Source of the DNA: UBA7672 sp030824255
GTDB taxonomy: Bacteria; Pseudomonadota; Alphaproteobacteria; Caulobacterales; Hyphomonadaceae
Reading direction: 5' to 3'
Assembly (NCBI GenBank): GCA_942493305.1
Contig: OW818686.1
Coordinates: 2,418,001-2,482,000, forward strand
DNA: 64,000 nucleotides
The position numbers and the translations under genes were made by a program. Position 1 is the stretch's first letter, and each line of letters begins with the position of its first letter. Under the pieces are notes generated by a model, which had not been told where the DNA came from, ran no database searches, and saw nothing but the letters and a program-made list of their open reading frames with translations. This document shows, piece by piece, positions 8,720 to 16,056 of the stretch.

Positions 8720-9919
8720 TCACCCGGTTTTGCGAGAACAACGATCTGCGTTTGCCGAAGATAAGTACTCAGCCCACCAGTTCATCATCGTTCGTCGGCC
8801 ATCGAGCCATTCTGCAGCGTTGTAAATCGAGCGCACCGATCCGCTCTCATGTGCGAGCTGTTTCTCAATCCAATCACGGTTGAAGCCGCTTTCGTTCAAG
8901 ATCGTAGAAGCCGTAGACCTGAAGCCGTGCACCGTAGCGCGCCCATGAAAGCCCAGGCGATAGAGACTGTAGATCATCGTGTTTTCCGAGATCGGTTGAT
9001 CTCGGGCGATCGCAAAAACCAGCTTTGACGAGTTCGGAGCTTCCTGAAGATTTTTGATCAACGCCACGGCGCGTGGAGCAAGCGGCACAAGATGCTCTTT
9101 GCGCATCTTCATCCGCTTTGCTGGAATGCGCCAGAGCGGGGCGGGGCCTTCGAGGTTCTCGAATTCGCGCCATTCCGCGAAGCGGACCTCAGCCGTTCGA
9201 ACGAAAGTTAGTAGCGTGAACTCCAACGCAGCGGTTGTGACCTGATCTAGCGCGCTTGCGCGCAGTGATGCGAAGAACTCAGGGATATCTTCCTGCTTCA
9301 GCGCAGTTCGCGACTTGACCGGGTTGGTCGGTCGCAGCGCCTTGCTCAGACCGATCGTCGGGTCCATGTGTCCGCGCGACGTCGCGACGGCGTACAAGAA
9401 AATGAGCCGCGCCATCTGTAGAATGCGACGCGCCATCTCTGGCGCATTGCGCGCTTCTACCTTGCGTATTGCCTCAAGCACCTCCGCAGGTGTGATGAGT
9501 GAGATTGGACGCTTTCCAAGCGAAGGTATCAGGTCTTCATCGAGGCGCGAGCGCAACCTTACCGAGTAAGAGCTGGCCCACTTTGTCTTGTTGAGCTCGA
9601 ACCACTCATTCGCCACCAACTCAAACGTCGTGGCATTCACTGCGCGCTGCTCCGCTTTGACTGATCGCTTGAGCCCTGCGGGATCCTCGTCGCGCGCGAG
9701 CACCTTCTTTGCCTCACGCAGTTTGTCTCTCGCATCACTGAGAGAGACGTCTGGATACTTTCCAAATGTGAGTAGCTTCTGCTTCCCGTCGAAACGATAT
9801 GCGCACCGCCAAAGACGAGATCCGTTTGGAGTCACGAGGACGAACAAGCCCTCGGAGTCGCTGACTTTGTACGGCTTCGCGCGCGGCTTTAGCGCGCGCA
9901 ATTTGGTATCTGAAAGCAT
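8720..9919 (-). CDS. Tyrosine-type site-specific integrase, 399 aa
   Basis: Residues 1-90 match the Arm-DNA-binding domain of P4-like integrases (LPYKVSD-type opening, here KPYKVSDSEGLFVLV, and GKYPDVSLSDAR). A core-binding SAM-like domain follows, then the catalytic domain with R241 (TFVRTAEVRFAEW), H331-x-x-R334 (VHGFRSTA), H357 and the nucleophile Y366 (SIYNAAEW). All catalytic residues are present, so the enzyme should be active. The ATG at 9919 is chosen over an upstream ATG at 10102, whose extra 61 residues do not resemble the family. The gene starts about 210 bases from the 3' end of a tRNA gene, the usual arrangement for integration into a tRNA. Confidence 0.95.
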   Translation of the reverse strand: MLSDTKLRALKPRAKPYKVSDSEGLFVLVTPNGSRLWRCAYRFDGKQKLLTFGKYPDVSLSDARDKLREAKKVLARDEDPAGLKRSVKAEQRAVNATTFELVANEWFELNKTKWASSYSVRLRSRLDEDLIPSLGKRPISLITPAEVLEAIRKVEARNAPEMARRILQMARLIFLYAVATSRGHMDPTIGLSKALRPTNPVKSRTALKQEDIPEFFASLRASALDQVTTAALEFTLLTFVRTAEVRFAEWREFENLEGPAPLWRIPAKRMKMRKEHLVPLAPRAVALIKNLQEAPNSSKLVFAIARDQPISENTMIYSLYRLGFHGRATVHGFRSTASTILNESGFNRDWIEKQLAHESGSVRSIYNAAEWLDGRRTMMNWWAEYLSSANADRCSRKTG

Positions 9920-10127
9920 GTTCTTGTTTTGTCGATGCGTGCTGCTAAGGCTTCTGAAATGTACCAACAAACTGTTGGTATGACGCCGAAATTGTACCAA
10001 CAATGTTCGCGGATACCAGCGCACCAAGTTGGACAATAACGGATCGTCACAGGAAAATTCTTCACGGCATTCAGCACGTTGTCGAGCCTTCTCGGACGTC
10101 ATCGGTTTTTGTCGGATAAAGGATGAG

Positions 10128-10150
10128 TGGGCCCGGCAGGACTCGAACCT
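10128..10150. other. Probable integration site (att) at tRNA 3' end
   Basis: Tyrosine recombinases of this type recombine at the T-arm/acceptor end of tRNA genes, and the integrase gene lies on this side. The tRNA 3' end at 10128 therefore marks the likely right boundary of the element. No second copy of this segment was seen at lower coordinates in the window, so the left boundary should lie outside. Confidence 0.55.
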
Positions 10151-10200
10151 GCAACCAGACCGTTATGAGCGGTCGGCTCTAACCATTGAGCTACAGGCCC
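10128..10200 (-). tRNA. tRNA with CAT anticodon, probably tRNA-Ile2 (else Met)
   Basis: The minus strand folds as a full cloverleaf. The acceptor arm is GGGCCTG paired with CGGGCCC (one G-T pair). A D-arm with GCTC/GAGC follows, then anticodon stem GACCG/CGGTC around loop CTCATAA, and a T-arm GCAGG/CCTGC with TTCGAGT. The anticodon is CAT. Overall sequence resembles alphaproteobacterial tRNA-Ile2 (lysidine-modified CAU) more than elongator tRNA-Met, but I cannot prove this by eye. CCA is not encoded: CTC follows the discriminator A. Confidence 0.92.
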
Positions 10201-10374
10201 GACCTGGCTCGAAGCGGCGCAACATACGCATTTTCCAGCGCATGGGAACGGGGGTGGGTGCGGGGAAGAGAATTGAGCGTTTTTGGCCGGTTTTGGCACC
10301 CGACGCCGGCTTCCGCAAAGCAACAGGGCCAGCGGTTGGCTGGCCCTGTCTCAACTCTGCGGATTTACGTGGGT

Positions 10375-10548
10375 CTAGAGAACTGAGCGTCCCTGAACCG
10401 CCCTCACCACAAAAGCGATAACGGTGAGGACCAGGAAGACGACGAAAAGAATCTGCGCAATCGAGGTCGCAGCGCCGGCAATGCCGCCGAAGCCGAAAGC
10501 TGCGGCGACGAGCGCCAGAACGAGGAATACAAGCGCCCATCCGAGCAT
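10375..10548 (-). CDS. DUF1328 small membrane protein, 57 aa
   Basis: A very hydrophobic 57-residue protein starting MLGWALVFLVLALVAAAFGF and containing GGIAGAA, the signature of the DUF1328 (YtjA) family, with two membrane segments. The ATG at 10548 has AGGAG upstream. The upstream sequence contains an EcfG-type promoter (GGAAC-N16-CGTT at 10626-10602 on this strand), so it is predicted to be induced by the general stress response. It is divergent from an entericidin-like gene with its own EcfG promoter. Members of this family are frequent stress-response genes of unknown molecular role. Confidence 0.9.
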   Translation of the reverse strand: MLGWALVFLVLALVAAAFGFGGIAGAATSIAQILFVVFLVLTVIAFVVRAVQGRSVL

Positions 10549-10601
10549 GGTTATCTCCTGCAAAATGATCCGGATGATTGGGTCCCGGTGTTCGATGTTG
10601 A

Positions 10602-10626
10602 AACGCTGACGGTGCCGCCCGGTTCC
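10602..10626 (-). promoter_or_regulatory. EcfG-type promoter of DUF1328 gene
   Basis: On the minus strand GGAAC, 16 bases and CGTT match the alphaproteobacterial EcfG consensus exactly. The -10 end lies about 54 bases before the ATG at 10548. Confidence 0.85.
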
Positions 10627-10669
10627 TGTCGCGCATTGCAGAACGTTGCAGAAGTAGATGGAACTCGCG

Positions 10670-10695
10670 GGAACCTTAGAGGTGAGGGGAGCGTT
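10670..10695 (+). promoter_or_regulatory. EcfG-type promoter of entericidin-like gene
   Basis: GGAAC, a 17-base spacer and CGTT, ending 48 bases before the ATG at 10744. It is back to back with the promoter at 10602-10626. Confidence 0.8.
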
Positions 10696-10743
10696 CTCGA
10701 TGCGGTTGGCGAAAGTTCGCCGACAGGGACATGGAGAATTCAT

Positions 10744-10881
10744 ATGAAGACGACTTTCGCCGCGCTCGCGTTCATCCTCGCTGCGGCAGCTGCTGCCTGC
10801 AATACCGTCGAAGGCGTGGGCCAGGACGTCCAAGCCGCCGGTCAAGCTGTGGAAGATACGGCGGAAGACGTGCGTAACTAA
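10744..10881 (+). CDS. Entericidin-like small lipoprotein, 45 aa
   Basis: A 45-residue product: signal peptide MKTTFAALAFILAAAAAAC with the lipobox cysteine at 19, then NTVEGVGQDVQAAG, the entericidin EcnA/EcnB family pattern of an amphipathic helical lipoprotein. ATG 10744 has GGAGA upstream. The promoter is of EcfG type. A GC-rich hairpin at 10894-10922 follows. Entericidins are stress-regulated envelope lipoproteins, and their toxin/antidote role in enterobacteria is not established here. Confidence 0.88.
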   Translation: MKTTFAALAFILAAAAAACNTVEGVGQDVQAAGQAVEDTAEDVRN

Positions 10882-10893
10882 CCAAGGTGAGAC

Positions 10894-10922
10894 GGCGCCG
10901 GGACGAATGCGATCCCGGCGCC
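10894..10922 (+). terminator. GC-rich hairpin after entericidin-like gene
   Basis: GGCGCCGGGA and TCCCGGCGCC form a perfect 10-bp stem. There is no T-run after it, so it may be only a weak terminator or a 3' stabiliser. Confidence 0.55.
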
Positions 10923-10970
10923 TGTCCTGCATGGTAACGGTATGGCGCTGAAACACGCGGCCCGGTAACC

Positions 10971-11474
10971 ATGTTGAAAAACTCTGTCTGCTTTTCTTTA
11001 ATTGGCTTGATGGCCCTGACCGTTACGACTGCTACGGCTCAGATCGCCGCGCCAGCAGCGGAAGAGGGCGTATGTCGCCCTTCCGCGCGCACGATCTACT
11101 ATCCGCACGGTGAGGCGACCCCGACCGAGCAGGCCGAGCTCGTCATCTCGCGCATTGGCGAAGAGGCGACACGCTGTCGCCCTGAAGCAATCGATCTTGT
11201 GTCGCGTATCGATCCGGGCGCAGAGGGCGCCAACGCGGTGTCCCTGGCCATGTCCCGTCTTAACGGCGTCGCGGAAGCGCTGGTGGCCAGCGGCTTTCCG
11301 GCCGATCGAATCCGTGTCGCTGCCCAGGGCGATGAAGCCGCCATCGGCGAAACGCTCGCGCGCTCCCCTATGAGTGAGATCGTTGTGCTTTTCCGCCTGC
11401 CTCCGAATGGTGCGGATACGGCCGCTGCTCCCGTAAAATCTCCAGAGGCCAAAATCCCTCGAGGTGCGATCTAG
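10971..11474 (+). CDS. Secreted protein with OmpA-C-like end, 167 aa
   Basis: It has an N-terminal signal peptide (hydrophobic residues 6-22, cleavage likely after TATA at about 23). The mature part contains TIYYPHGEATPTEQAELVI, and the later segment VASGFPADRIRVAAQGDEAA resembles the last helix-strand of OmpA/MotB peptidoglycan-binding domains (GVPADRI-x-x-x-GYGE). It is shorter than standard OmpA domains and lacks a clear peptidoglycan-binding Asp/Arg pair, so this is a remote resemblance. Two cysteines (C35, C64) could form a disulfide. No EcfG promoter is visible directly upstream. Function is unknown and probably periplasmic. Confidence 0.6.
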   Translation: MLKNSVCFSLIGLMALTVTTATAQIAAPAAEEGVCRPSARTIYYPHGEATPTEQAELVISRIGEEATRCRPEAIDLVSRIDPGAEGANAVSLAMSRLNGVAEALVASGFPADRIRVAAQGDEAAIGETLARSPMSEIVVLFRLPPNGADTAAAPVKSPEAKIPRGAI

Positions 11475-11537
11475 CTATCTGCCGCGTTGCCGTTGGCCAG
11501 CTGGTCTTTTTGTATTCTGCCCCATTCCAAAAAAGCA

Positions 11538-11567
11538 TCATCCCGGAAGCGCGAGCTTCCGGGATGA
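11538..11567 (-). terminator. Rho-independent terminator of phyR (REP-like hairpin)
   Basis: A 13-bp perfect stem (TCATCCCGGAAGC with its complement, loop GCGA) is followed on the minus strand by a TTTTTT run at 11535-11530. It lies 28 bases after the phyR stop. The stem shares TCATCCCGGAAGCGCG with the repeat at 24647. Confidence 0.85.
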
Positions 11568-11594
11568 CGGATCTATTGTTGCGGTCTTTCCCGC

Positions 11595-12377
11595 CTAGGC
11601 GGCGACAGGGCGCTCTTCATGGAAGAACAGCGCCTGGCCGATCGCGGCTTTGACCGTTTCAGGCTGGAAGGGCTTGGTGATCAGGAATGCCGGCTCCGGC
11701 TTTTCGCCCGTCAGCAGCCGTTCCGGGAAGGCGGTGATGAAAATCACCGGGACGTCGATGCCGCGCAGGATGTCGTTCACAGCGTCGATCCCAGACGAGC
11801 CATCGGCCAACTGAATATCGGCGAGCACAAGCCCTGGGCGACGGCTACGCACGGCGGCGACAGCCTCGGTCCGGGTTGTGGCCACGGTGGTGACGCGGTG
11901 GCCGAGATCCAGCACAAGAGCTTCGATGTCCGCTGCGATAACTGGCTCGTCCTCGATGATCAGCACGTCGGTAGCGAGCTCGTTCTCGATATCGACCTGG
12001 GCGCGAGCGATCAGTTGGCGCACGCTTTCAGCTGATTCATCGAGAATCTGTGCTGCTTCTTCAAGAGTGAAGCCCTCAAGCGCGGTCAGCAGGAAGGCCT
12101 GCCGATGCTGAGGCGGAATGCGCAGAACGCGCTCCGAAATGCTGTTGGCGGCTTCCGGGGCGGTTTCCAGACGAGCCCCCGTCGCGCCCCAGATGGCTTG
12201 AAAAAGCCGGTAGAGGGCGACGCGCGGCGGCATGTTGTCCAGCTCGTGCGTACCTGAAGCAAGCGCCTGAAGCGCGGCTTTTACATAGGAATCCCCGCTT
12301 TTCTGCGATCCCGTAAGCGCTCGCGCATAGCGTCGCAGAAATGGCAGATGGGGTCCGAGTTGTTGAACTAGGCTCAT
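11595..12377 (-). CDS. phyR: PhyR, general stress response anti-anti-sigma regulator
   Basis: Residues 1-130 form a sigma-factor-like domain (EcfG mimic: sigma2-like SLVQQLGPHLPFLRRYARAL and sigma4-like EGFTLEEAAQILDESAESVRQ). Residues 137-260 are a receiver with acidic pocket E142-D143-E144, phosphoacceptor D187 (VLADIQLADG), T215 and K235. The stretch AFPERLLTGEKPEPAFLITK is the PhyR signature. Known mechanism: when phosphorylated, PhyR binds NepR and so frees EcfG. The 260-residue length is normal. The gene is divergent from nepR-ecfG and has its own EcfG-type promoter at 12448-12424, giving positive feedback. GGGAG precedes the ATG. Confidence 0.97.
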   Translation of the reverse strand: MSLVQQLGPHLPFLRRYARALTGSQKSGDSYVKAALQALASGTHELDNMPPRVALYRLFQAIWGATGARLETAPEAANSISERVLRIPPQHRQAFLLTALEGFTLEEAAQILDESAESVRQLIARAQVDIENELATDVLIIEDEPVIAADIEALVLDLGHRVTTVATTRTEAVAAVRSRRPGLVLADIQLADGSSGIDAVNDILRGIDVPVIFITAFPERLLTGEKPEPAFLITKPFQPETVKAAIGQALFFHEERPVAA

Positions 12378-12423
12378 GAATTCTCCCGCACGTCCTCGTA
12401 TACAAGACCTGTCAATGACGGGA

Positions 12424-12448
12424 AACGTCTTGTTTCGCAGCGGGTTCC
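12424..12448 (-). promoter_or_regulatory. EcfG-type promoter of phyR
   Basis: On the minus strand GGAAC, 16 bases, CGTT. It ends 47 bases before the phyR ATG. Confidence 0.9.
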
Positions 12449-12467
12449 CTATTTTTCAAAAGATTGC

Positions 12468-12492
12468 GGAACCATCATCTGGCCGGGACGTT
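12468..12492 (+). promoter_or_regulatory. EcfG-type promoter of nepR-ecfG
   Basis: GGAAC, 16 bases, CGTT, ending 51 bases before the nepR ATG. Only 19 bp separate it from the divergent phyR promoter, so both sides of the switch are autoregulated. Confidence 0.9.
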
Positions 12493-12542
12493 GTTGGCGC
12501 ACGGCGGATGGACGCCTTGAGTAACTTTTGAGCTGCGAGGCC

Positions 12543-12791
12543 ATGGGAAAAGACATTTCCGGTGACGATTCAGGTACAACGCCTGTCGATCCCAAAACGG
12601 CAAGGCGTCGACAGGATCCTATCGGGCGCCGCTTGCGCCAGATGTACGACGAGGTTGTCGGCGAAAATGTGCCGGACGATTTCCTGTCATTCTTGGAAAA
12701 AGCCGACCAGCGGATAGCTGCAGGCGCTGCCACGTCCGGAGAGCCGGATGTAGCGGGCGAGGATGATTCCGACCCCACCAAAAAACGTTGA
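12543..12791 (+). CDS. nepR: NepR, anti-sigma factor of EcfG
   Basis: A small acidic protein of 82 residues with the NepR core DPIGRRLRQMYDEVVGENVP followed by DDFLSFLEKAD (residues about 25-58), the two helices that clamp EcfG or PhyR. The disordered tail is rich in Asp, Glu and Lys. In known systems NepR holds EcfG inactive until phosphorylated PhyR takes it away. ATG 12543 is preferred because GCGAGG lies just upstream; a TTG at 12528 is the alternative. The ecfG ATG follows 13 bases after the stop, so the two form one operon under an EcfG promoter. Confidence 0.93.
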   Translation: MGKDISGDDSGTTPVDPKTARRRQDPIGRRLRQMYDEVVGENVPDDFLSFLEKADQRIAAGAATSGEPDVAGEDDSDPTKKR

Positions 12792-12804
12792 GGGCGGACC
12801 GATA

Positions 12805-13461
12805 ATGGCTGACACCAGCGACATTGGAAAAACCCCGGGCCGTTCCCAGAGCATCGAGGCCCGCGAAGAGCGTGATGCCAGCCCTGATGGCGTGGACTTC
12901 CGCAAGCAGCTCGTTGGGGTAATCCCCCACCTGCGCGCTTTTGCGCGAAGCCTGTGCAAGGACCCAACCCAGGCCGACGATCTGGCCCAGGAAGCGCTTG
13001 CGAAGGCGTGGAAGGCCCGTGACTCTTTTGAGCCGGGCACCAGCCTCAAGGCATGGACCTTCATGATTCTCCGCAACCAGTTCTATTCGGAAAAGCGTCG
13101 CAGCTGGCGCAATGCCCCGCTGGATGCCGAGGTTGCGGAAAACACGCTGCTCGCCAACGACAACCCCACGGCGCCAATGGAGCTGCTGGAGCTTCGCGCC
13201 GCGCTTAACAAGCTTCCGGATGATCAGCGCGAAGCGCTCATTCTGGTTGGTGCGGGCGGAATGGCTTACGAGGAGGCCGCACAGGTCTGTCAGGTGGCCG
13301 TCGGCACGATCAAAAGCCGCGTCAGCCGCGCACGTCGTGCGCTGGAGACTTTGCTCAACGAAGCGGTTACACGGAAGCCCTCCGAGCATGAGATCGACGC
13401 CTCGGAAGCGTTCAACGATATTCTCGATCAGGCTGCTAAAATCGGCCGCGGGAAGGGATGA
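12805..13461 (+). CDS. ecfG: EcfG-family general stress sigma factor
   Basis: A 218-residue ECF sigma factor. Sigma2 is seen at about residues 38-100 (HLRAFARSLCKDPTQADDLA, then AWKARDSFEPGTSLKAW), and sigma4 at about 130-190 (LPDDQREALILVGAGGMAYEE with the HTH GTIKSRVSRARRAL). The DQREALILVGAGG and YEEAAQVC motifs are typical of the EcfG group. It directs RNA polymerase to GGAAC-N16/17-CGTT promoters, several of which lie in this window. ATG 12805 follows GAGGG; an upstream in-frame ATG at 12763 would overlap nepR and is less likely. The kinase gene begins 9 bases after its stop. Confidence 0.96.
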   Translation: MADTSDIGKTPGRSQSIEAREERDASPDGVDFRKQLVGVIPHLRAFARSLCKDPTQADDLAQEALAKAWKARDSFEPGTSLKAWTFMILRNQFYSEKRRSWRNAPLDAEVAENTLLANDNPTAPMELLELRAALNKLPDDQREALILVGAGGMAYEEAAQVCQVAVGTIKSRVSRARRALETLLNEAVTRKPSEHEIDASEAFNDILDQAAKIGRGKG

Positions 13462-13470
13462 GGGTAAGGG

Positions 13471-15231
13471 GTGACAACTGAGGAGAAGCCGCAGCGACGA
13501 TTATCGCTCCGCGTTCTTCTTCTCCTGATCTTCGCCGCAGCGCTGTCACCAGTGCTGGTCATGGGCGGCATACGTTGGTCGGGCGATGTAGAACGTGAAG
13601 CGCGTTATCGGCGCGAGACGATGACGCTCGTTGCGCACGTTGCCGCGGGTAGCGCTGAGGACGTGCTGAAATCAGCGCCTGCTGTCCTGAACTTGCTTAA
13701 CTCCCTTGTCGAAAGTGATCCCTGCGATCTGCAGCTCGGGCAGCTGCTGGAGGCGTTGCCCAACTACGCGACGCTCGGTTTCATCAGCGAAGACGGCAAG
13801 GTCGCCTGTTCCACGCAGGAAGGGGCTGTCGGCGTTGATGTCACTGGCCGCGACTGGTTCATGGATCTGCGAGCGCCAGACGCCACGTTTGCGCAGTCTG
13901 GCGCCATCTTCGGCGCCATTTCGCGTCAGTGGACCATCACGTCTGCTCTTCGCCGGTCCAATCCAGACGGAAGTTTTGCCGGCGTTCTTGCGCTTGGCAC
14001 GCCCGTAAATTTGCTCACGGCGCAACTGCGGCACAGCTCCCTTCCCACCGGCTATGAGATCACGCTGATTGATCGCGCCGGGCAGGTTTTCGCCAGCTCG
14101 CATTGGGAGGAGCTGCCCCCCAAAGTCACAAACGCGCTGGAACCAGGGCAGGTGTCTTTTGTCACCCTGGAATCCCGCAGCGGCGAAAGTCGCGAGGCGG
14201 CGCTCGTGCCGCTTACCGATCGCGATCTTTACGCGATGGTCTCAGCCCCGGCGCCGCAGGCCATCACGCTTGCGAACGTCAGCGCCTTCGGCAACTTCGC
14301 GCTACCGCTGCTCGCATGGCTGCTCGCGCTGGTGACTGCCTGGCTTGCGATGGACAGGTTGGTTCTGCGCTGGCTGGATTATCTCCGCCGCATCGCCTCT
14401 CTCTACGCCAGCGGCAAGCTCTCTGTTCAGCCCCTGCGCGCCAAGCGTCAGGCTCCGATCGAGATCAATGTGCTGGCCGACACCATGGAAGAGATGGCCA
14501 TCCGTATCCGTGACCGCACCACGCGCATGGAGAACGCCATCGAAGCGCGTGATGCCGCGATGAAGGAAATCCACCATCGCGTGAAGAACAACCTTCAGAT
14601 CATCAACAGCCTGCTCAGCCTGCAGGGCCGCAAGCTGAAAGACCCCGCCGCCATCGCCGTGCTGGATGATGCGCGCGCCCGGATCAACGCGCTGTCACTG
14701 ATCCACCGCTCGCTCTACGAGCACAACAACATCAATGCCGTTTATACCCGCAGCTTCCTGAGCGAGCTTGCCGTCCACCTTGACCAGGCTCTCGGCGCCG
14801 AGGAGCGCGGCATCCGCATCGAAAGCGCGGTGGACGAAGACCGCATCGACGCAGATCTCGCCGTGCCGCTTGCCCTGTTCACCGCCGAGGCCGTGACCAA
14901 TTCCGTGAAACACGCCTTCCCCACAGCCCGCCCTGGCGGCGGCGGCCATATTCTGGTCAGCTATCGCGCCAGCCCCGACCAGACGATCCTCAGCATTGAG
15001 GACAATGGCGTGGGTTATGAATCCATTCTGTCCGAAAATTATCCTGGCATTGGCGGTACGCTGATGGCGGCCTTCGCCAAGCAGGTCCGGGGCGTCATGG
15101 AAGAGGGCCCAATGGATGGCGGCACAGGCCGCTACATCCGTATCCGCATTCCGCGCGCCATCGGTCTGGATCGGGCGCAGGCGCCAGCCGTGCCTGCAGC
15201 GGATACGCCCCGCGAACCGCAGAGCGCCTAG
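13471..15231 (+). CDS. HisKA_2 sensor histidine kinase, probable PhyR kinase
   Basis: 586 residues starting at GTG. A membrane segment at about 14-32 and a second at about 275-297 flank a periplasmic sensor region of some 240 residues (Cache-like fold: GFISEDGKVACST, DWFMDLRA, TSALRR). A HAMP-like linker follows. The phosphorylated histidine should be H369 in EIHHRVKNNLQIINSL, the HisKA_2 box. The HATPase_c domain has N-box EAVTNSVKHAF and G-box DNGVGY. HisKA_2/HWE kinases are the usual PhyR kinases, and position in the nepR-ecfG operon supports this role (PhyK-like). The sensed signal cannot be told from sequence. Confidence 0.92.
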   Translation: MTTEEKPQRRLSLRVLLLLIFAAALSPVLVMGGIRWSGDVEREARYRRETMTLVAHVAAGSAEDVLKSAPAVLNLLNSLVESDPCDLQLGQLLEALPNYATLGFISEDGKVACSTQEGAVGVDVTGRDWFMDLRAPDATFAQSGAIFGAISRQWTITSALRRSNPDGSFAGVLALGTPVNLLTAQLRHSSLPTGYEITLIDRAGQVFASSHWEELPPKVTNALEPGQVSFVTLESRSGESREAALVPLTDRDLYAMVSAPAPQAITLANVSAFGNFALPLLAWLLALVTAWLAMDRLVLRWLDYLRRIASLYASGKLSVQPLRAKRQAPIEINVLADTMEEMAIRIRDRTTRMENAIEARDAAMKEIHHRVKNNLQIINSLLSLQGRKLKDPAAIAVLDDARARINALSLIHRSLYEHNNINAVYTRSFLSELAVHLDQALGAEERGIRIESAVDEDRIDADLAVPLALFTAEAVTNSVKHAFPTARPGGGGHILVSYRASPDQTILSIEDNGVGYESILSENYPGIGGTLMAAFAKQVRGVMEEGPMDGGTGRYIRIRIPRAIGLDRAQAPAVPAADTPREPQSA

Positions 15232-15246
15232 CGTTCTGACCGCTTG

Positions 15247-16056
15247 TCAGCCGTTCACATGCAGGACTGAATCGTACGTCCGCCGCATCGTCAGCCCGTT
15301 CGGGTCCACGGTGAGCACGTCCTGCGTCATGCGATCGTCTTCGATCTGCACCACGCAGAAGCTCGGCTGCGTTGCGCGGAGCCGTGTCGACAACGTGCCC
15401 GACCCCATCTGCACCATCGGCCGCCGCGTCGTACCGACGGCATGTGCAAACGCATCGTGGATATGGCCCGTGAAGATCGCATCCACATTCGCCTCGGCGC
15501 AGCGCCGCAGCGCCTCATTGCCTCGCCGCGTCACGACCGACACCTGCGAAAGCCCCGGCTCGTCCAGCGGGTGATGGCAGATCAGCAGACGCCAAGCGCT
15601 CGCCGGTCCCTTGGCCAGAAGCCCCAGCGCCTCGTCCAGGTCTTCAAGATCGATCACCCCGTCAGCCCAGTTCAGCCGCCCCTGAACGCCCCGCGCGGTA
15701 TTGATCGCCGCAATCCGCACCTCGCCGCCGCACAGTTCGGTCAGCTTGCCCACGATATCCATGCCCGCCATGTACCGCTCATAGCGCCGGAACGGCCGAA
15801 CAACGCGCGCGGGCATGTGGAGCAGCGGCGTATCGTGATTACCGGGCGCCGCGATCACCGGTATCTCAAGACTCTCAAACCACGCCCGCGCCGCCGCAAA
15901 TTCGGACTTGCGACCCTTCTGCGTGATGTCGCCCGCAACAATCACTGCGTCCGGCTTTATCTTCCGCGCGAAATCCGCGACAGCCTTCAGCGCCACTGCA
16001 TCTTCCCGCCCGAAATGGATGTCGGACAGGTGCATCAGACGCGCGGAGACGGTCAT
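15247..16056 (-). CDS. Metallophosphoesterase (CpdA-like), 269 aa
   Basis: Calcineurin-like phosphoesterase motifs appear in order: HLSDIHFG near residue 9 (D-x-H), VAGDITQKG (GD), APGNHDTP (GNHD), a lone ICHHPLD and IFTGHIHDAF (GH-x-H). This is the metal-binding set of class III cyclic-nucleotide phosphodiesterase/CpdA-type proteins, but substrate is not determined by these motifs. The start at 16056 overlaps the stop of the upstream kinase-like gene (ATGA), so the two are coupled; a longer start at 16071 is less likely. It is convergent with the stress kinase gene. Confidence 0.85.
   Translation of the reverse strand: MTVSARLMHLSDIHFGREDAVALKAVADFARKIKPDAVIVAGDITQKGRKSEFAAARAWFESLEIPVIAAPGNHDTPLLHMPARVVRPFRRYERYMAGMDIVGKLTELCGGEVRIAAINTARGVQGRLNWADGVIDLEDLDEALGLLAKGPASAWRLLICHHPLDEPGLSQVSVVTRRGNEALRRCAEANVDAIFTGHIHDAFAHAVGTTRRPMVQMGSGTLSTRLRATQPSFCVVQIEDDRMTQDVLTVDPNGLTMRRTYDSVLHVNG

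Noticed and set aside
10971..11474. EcfG promoter in front of the secreted 167-aa protein
   Set aside because: The sequence before it contains GGTAAC but no GGAAC with CGTT at 16-17 spacing.
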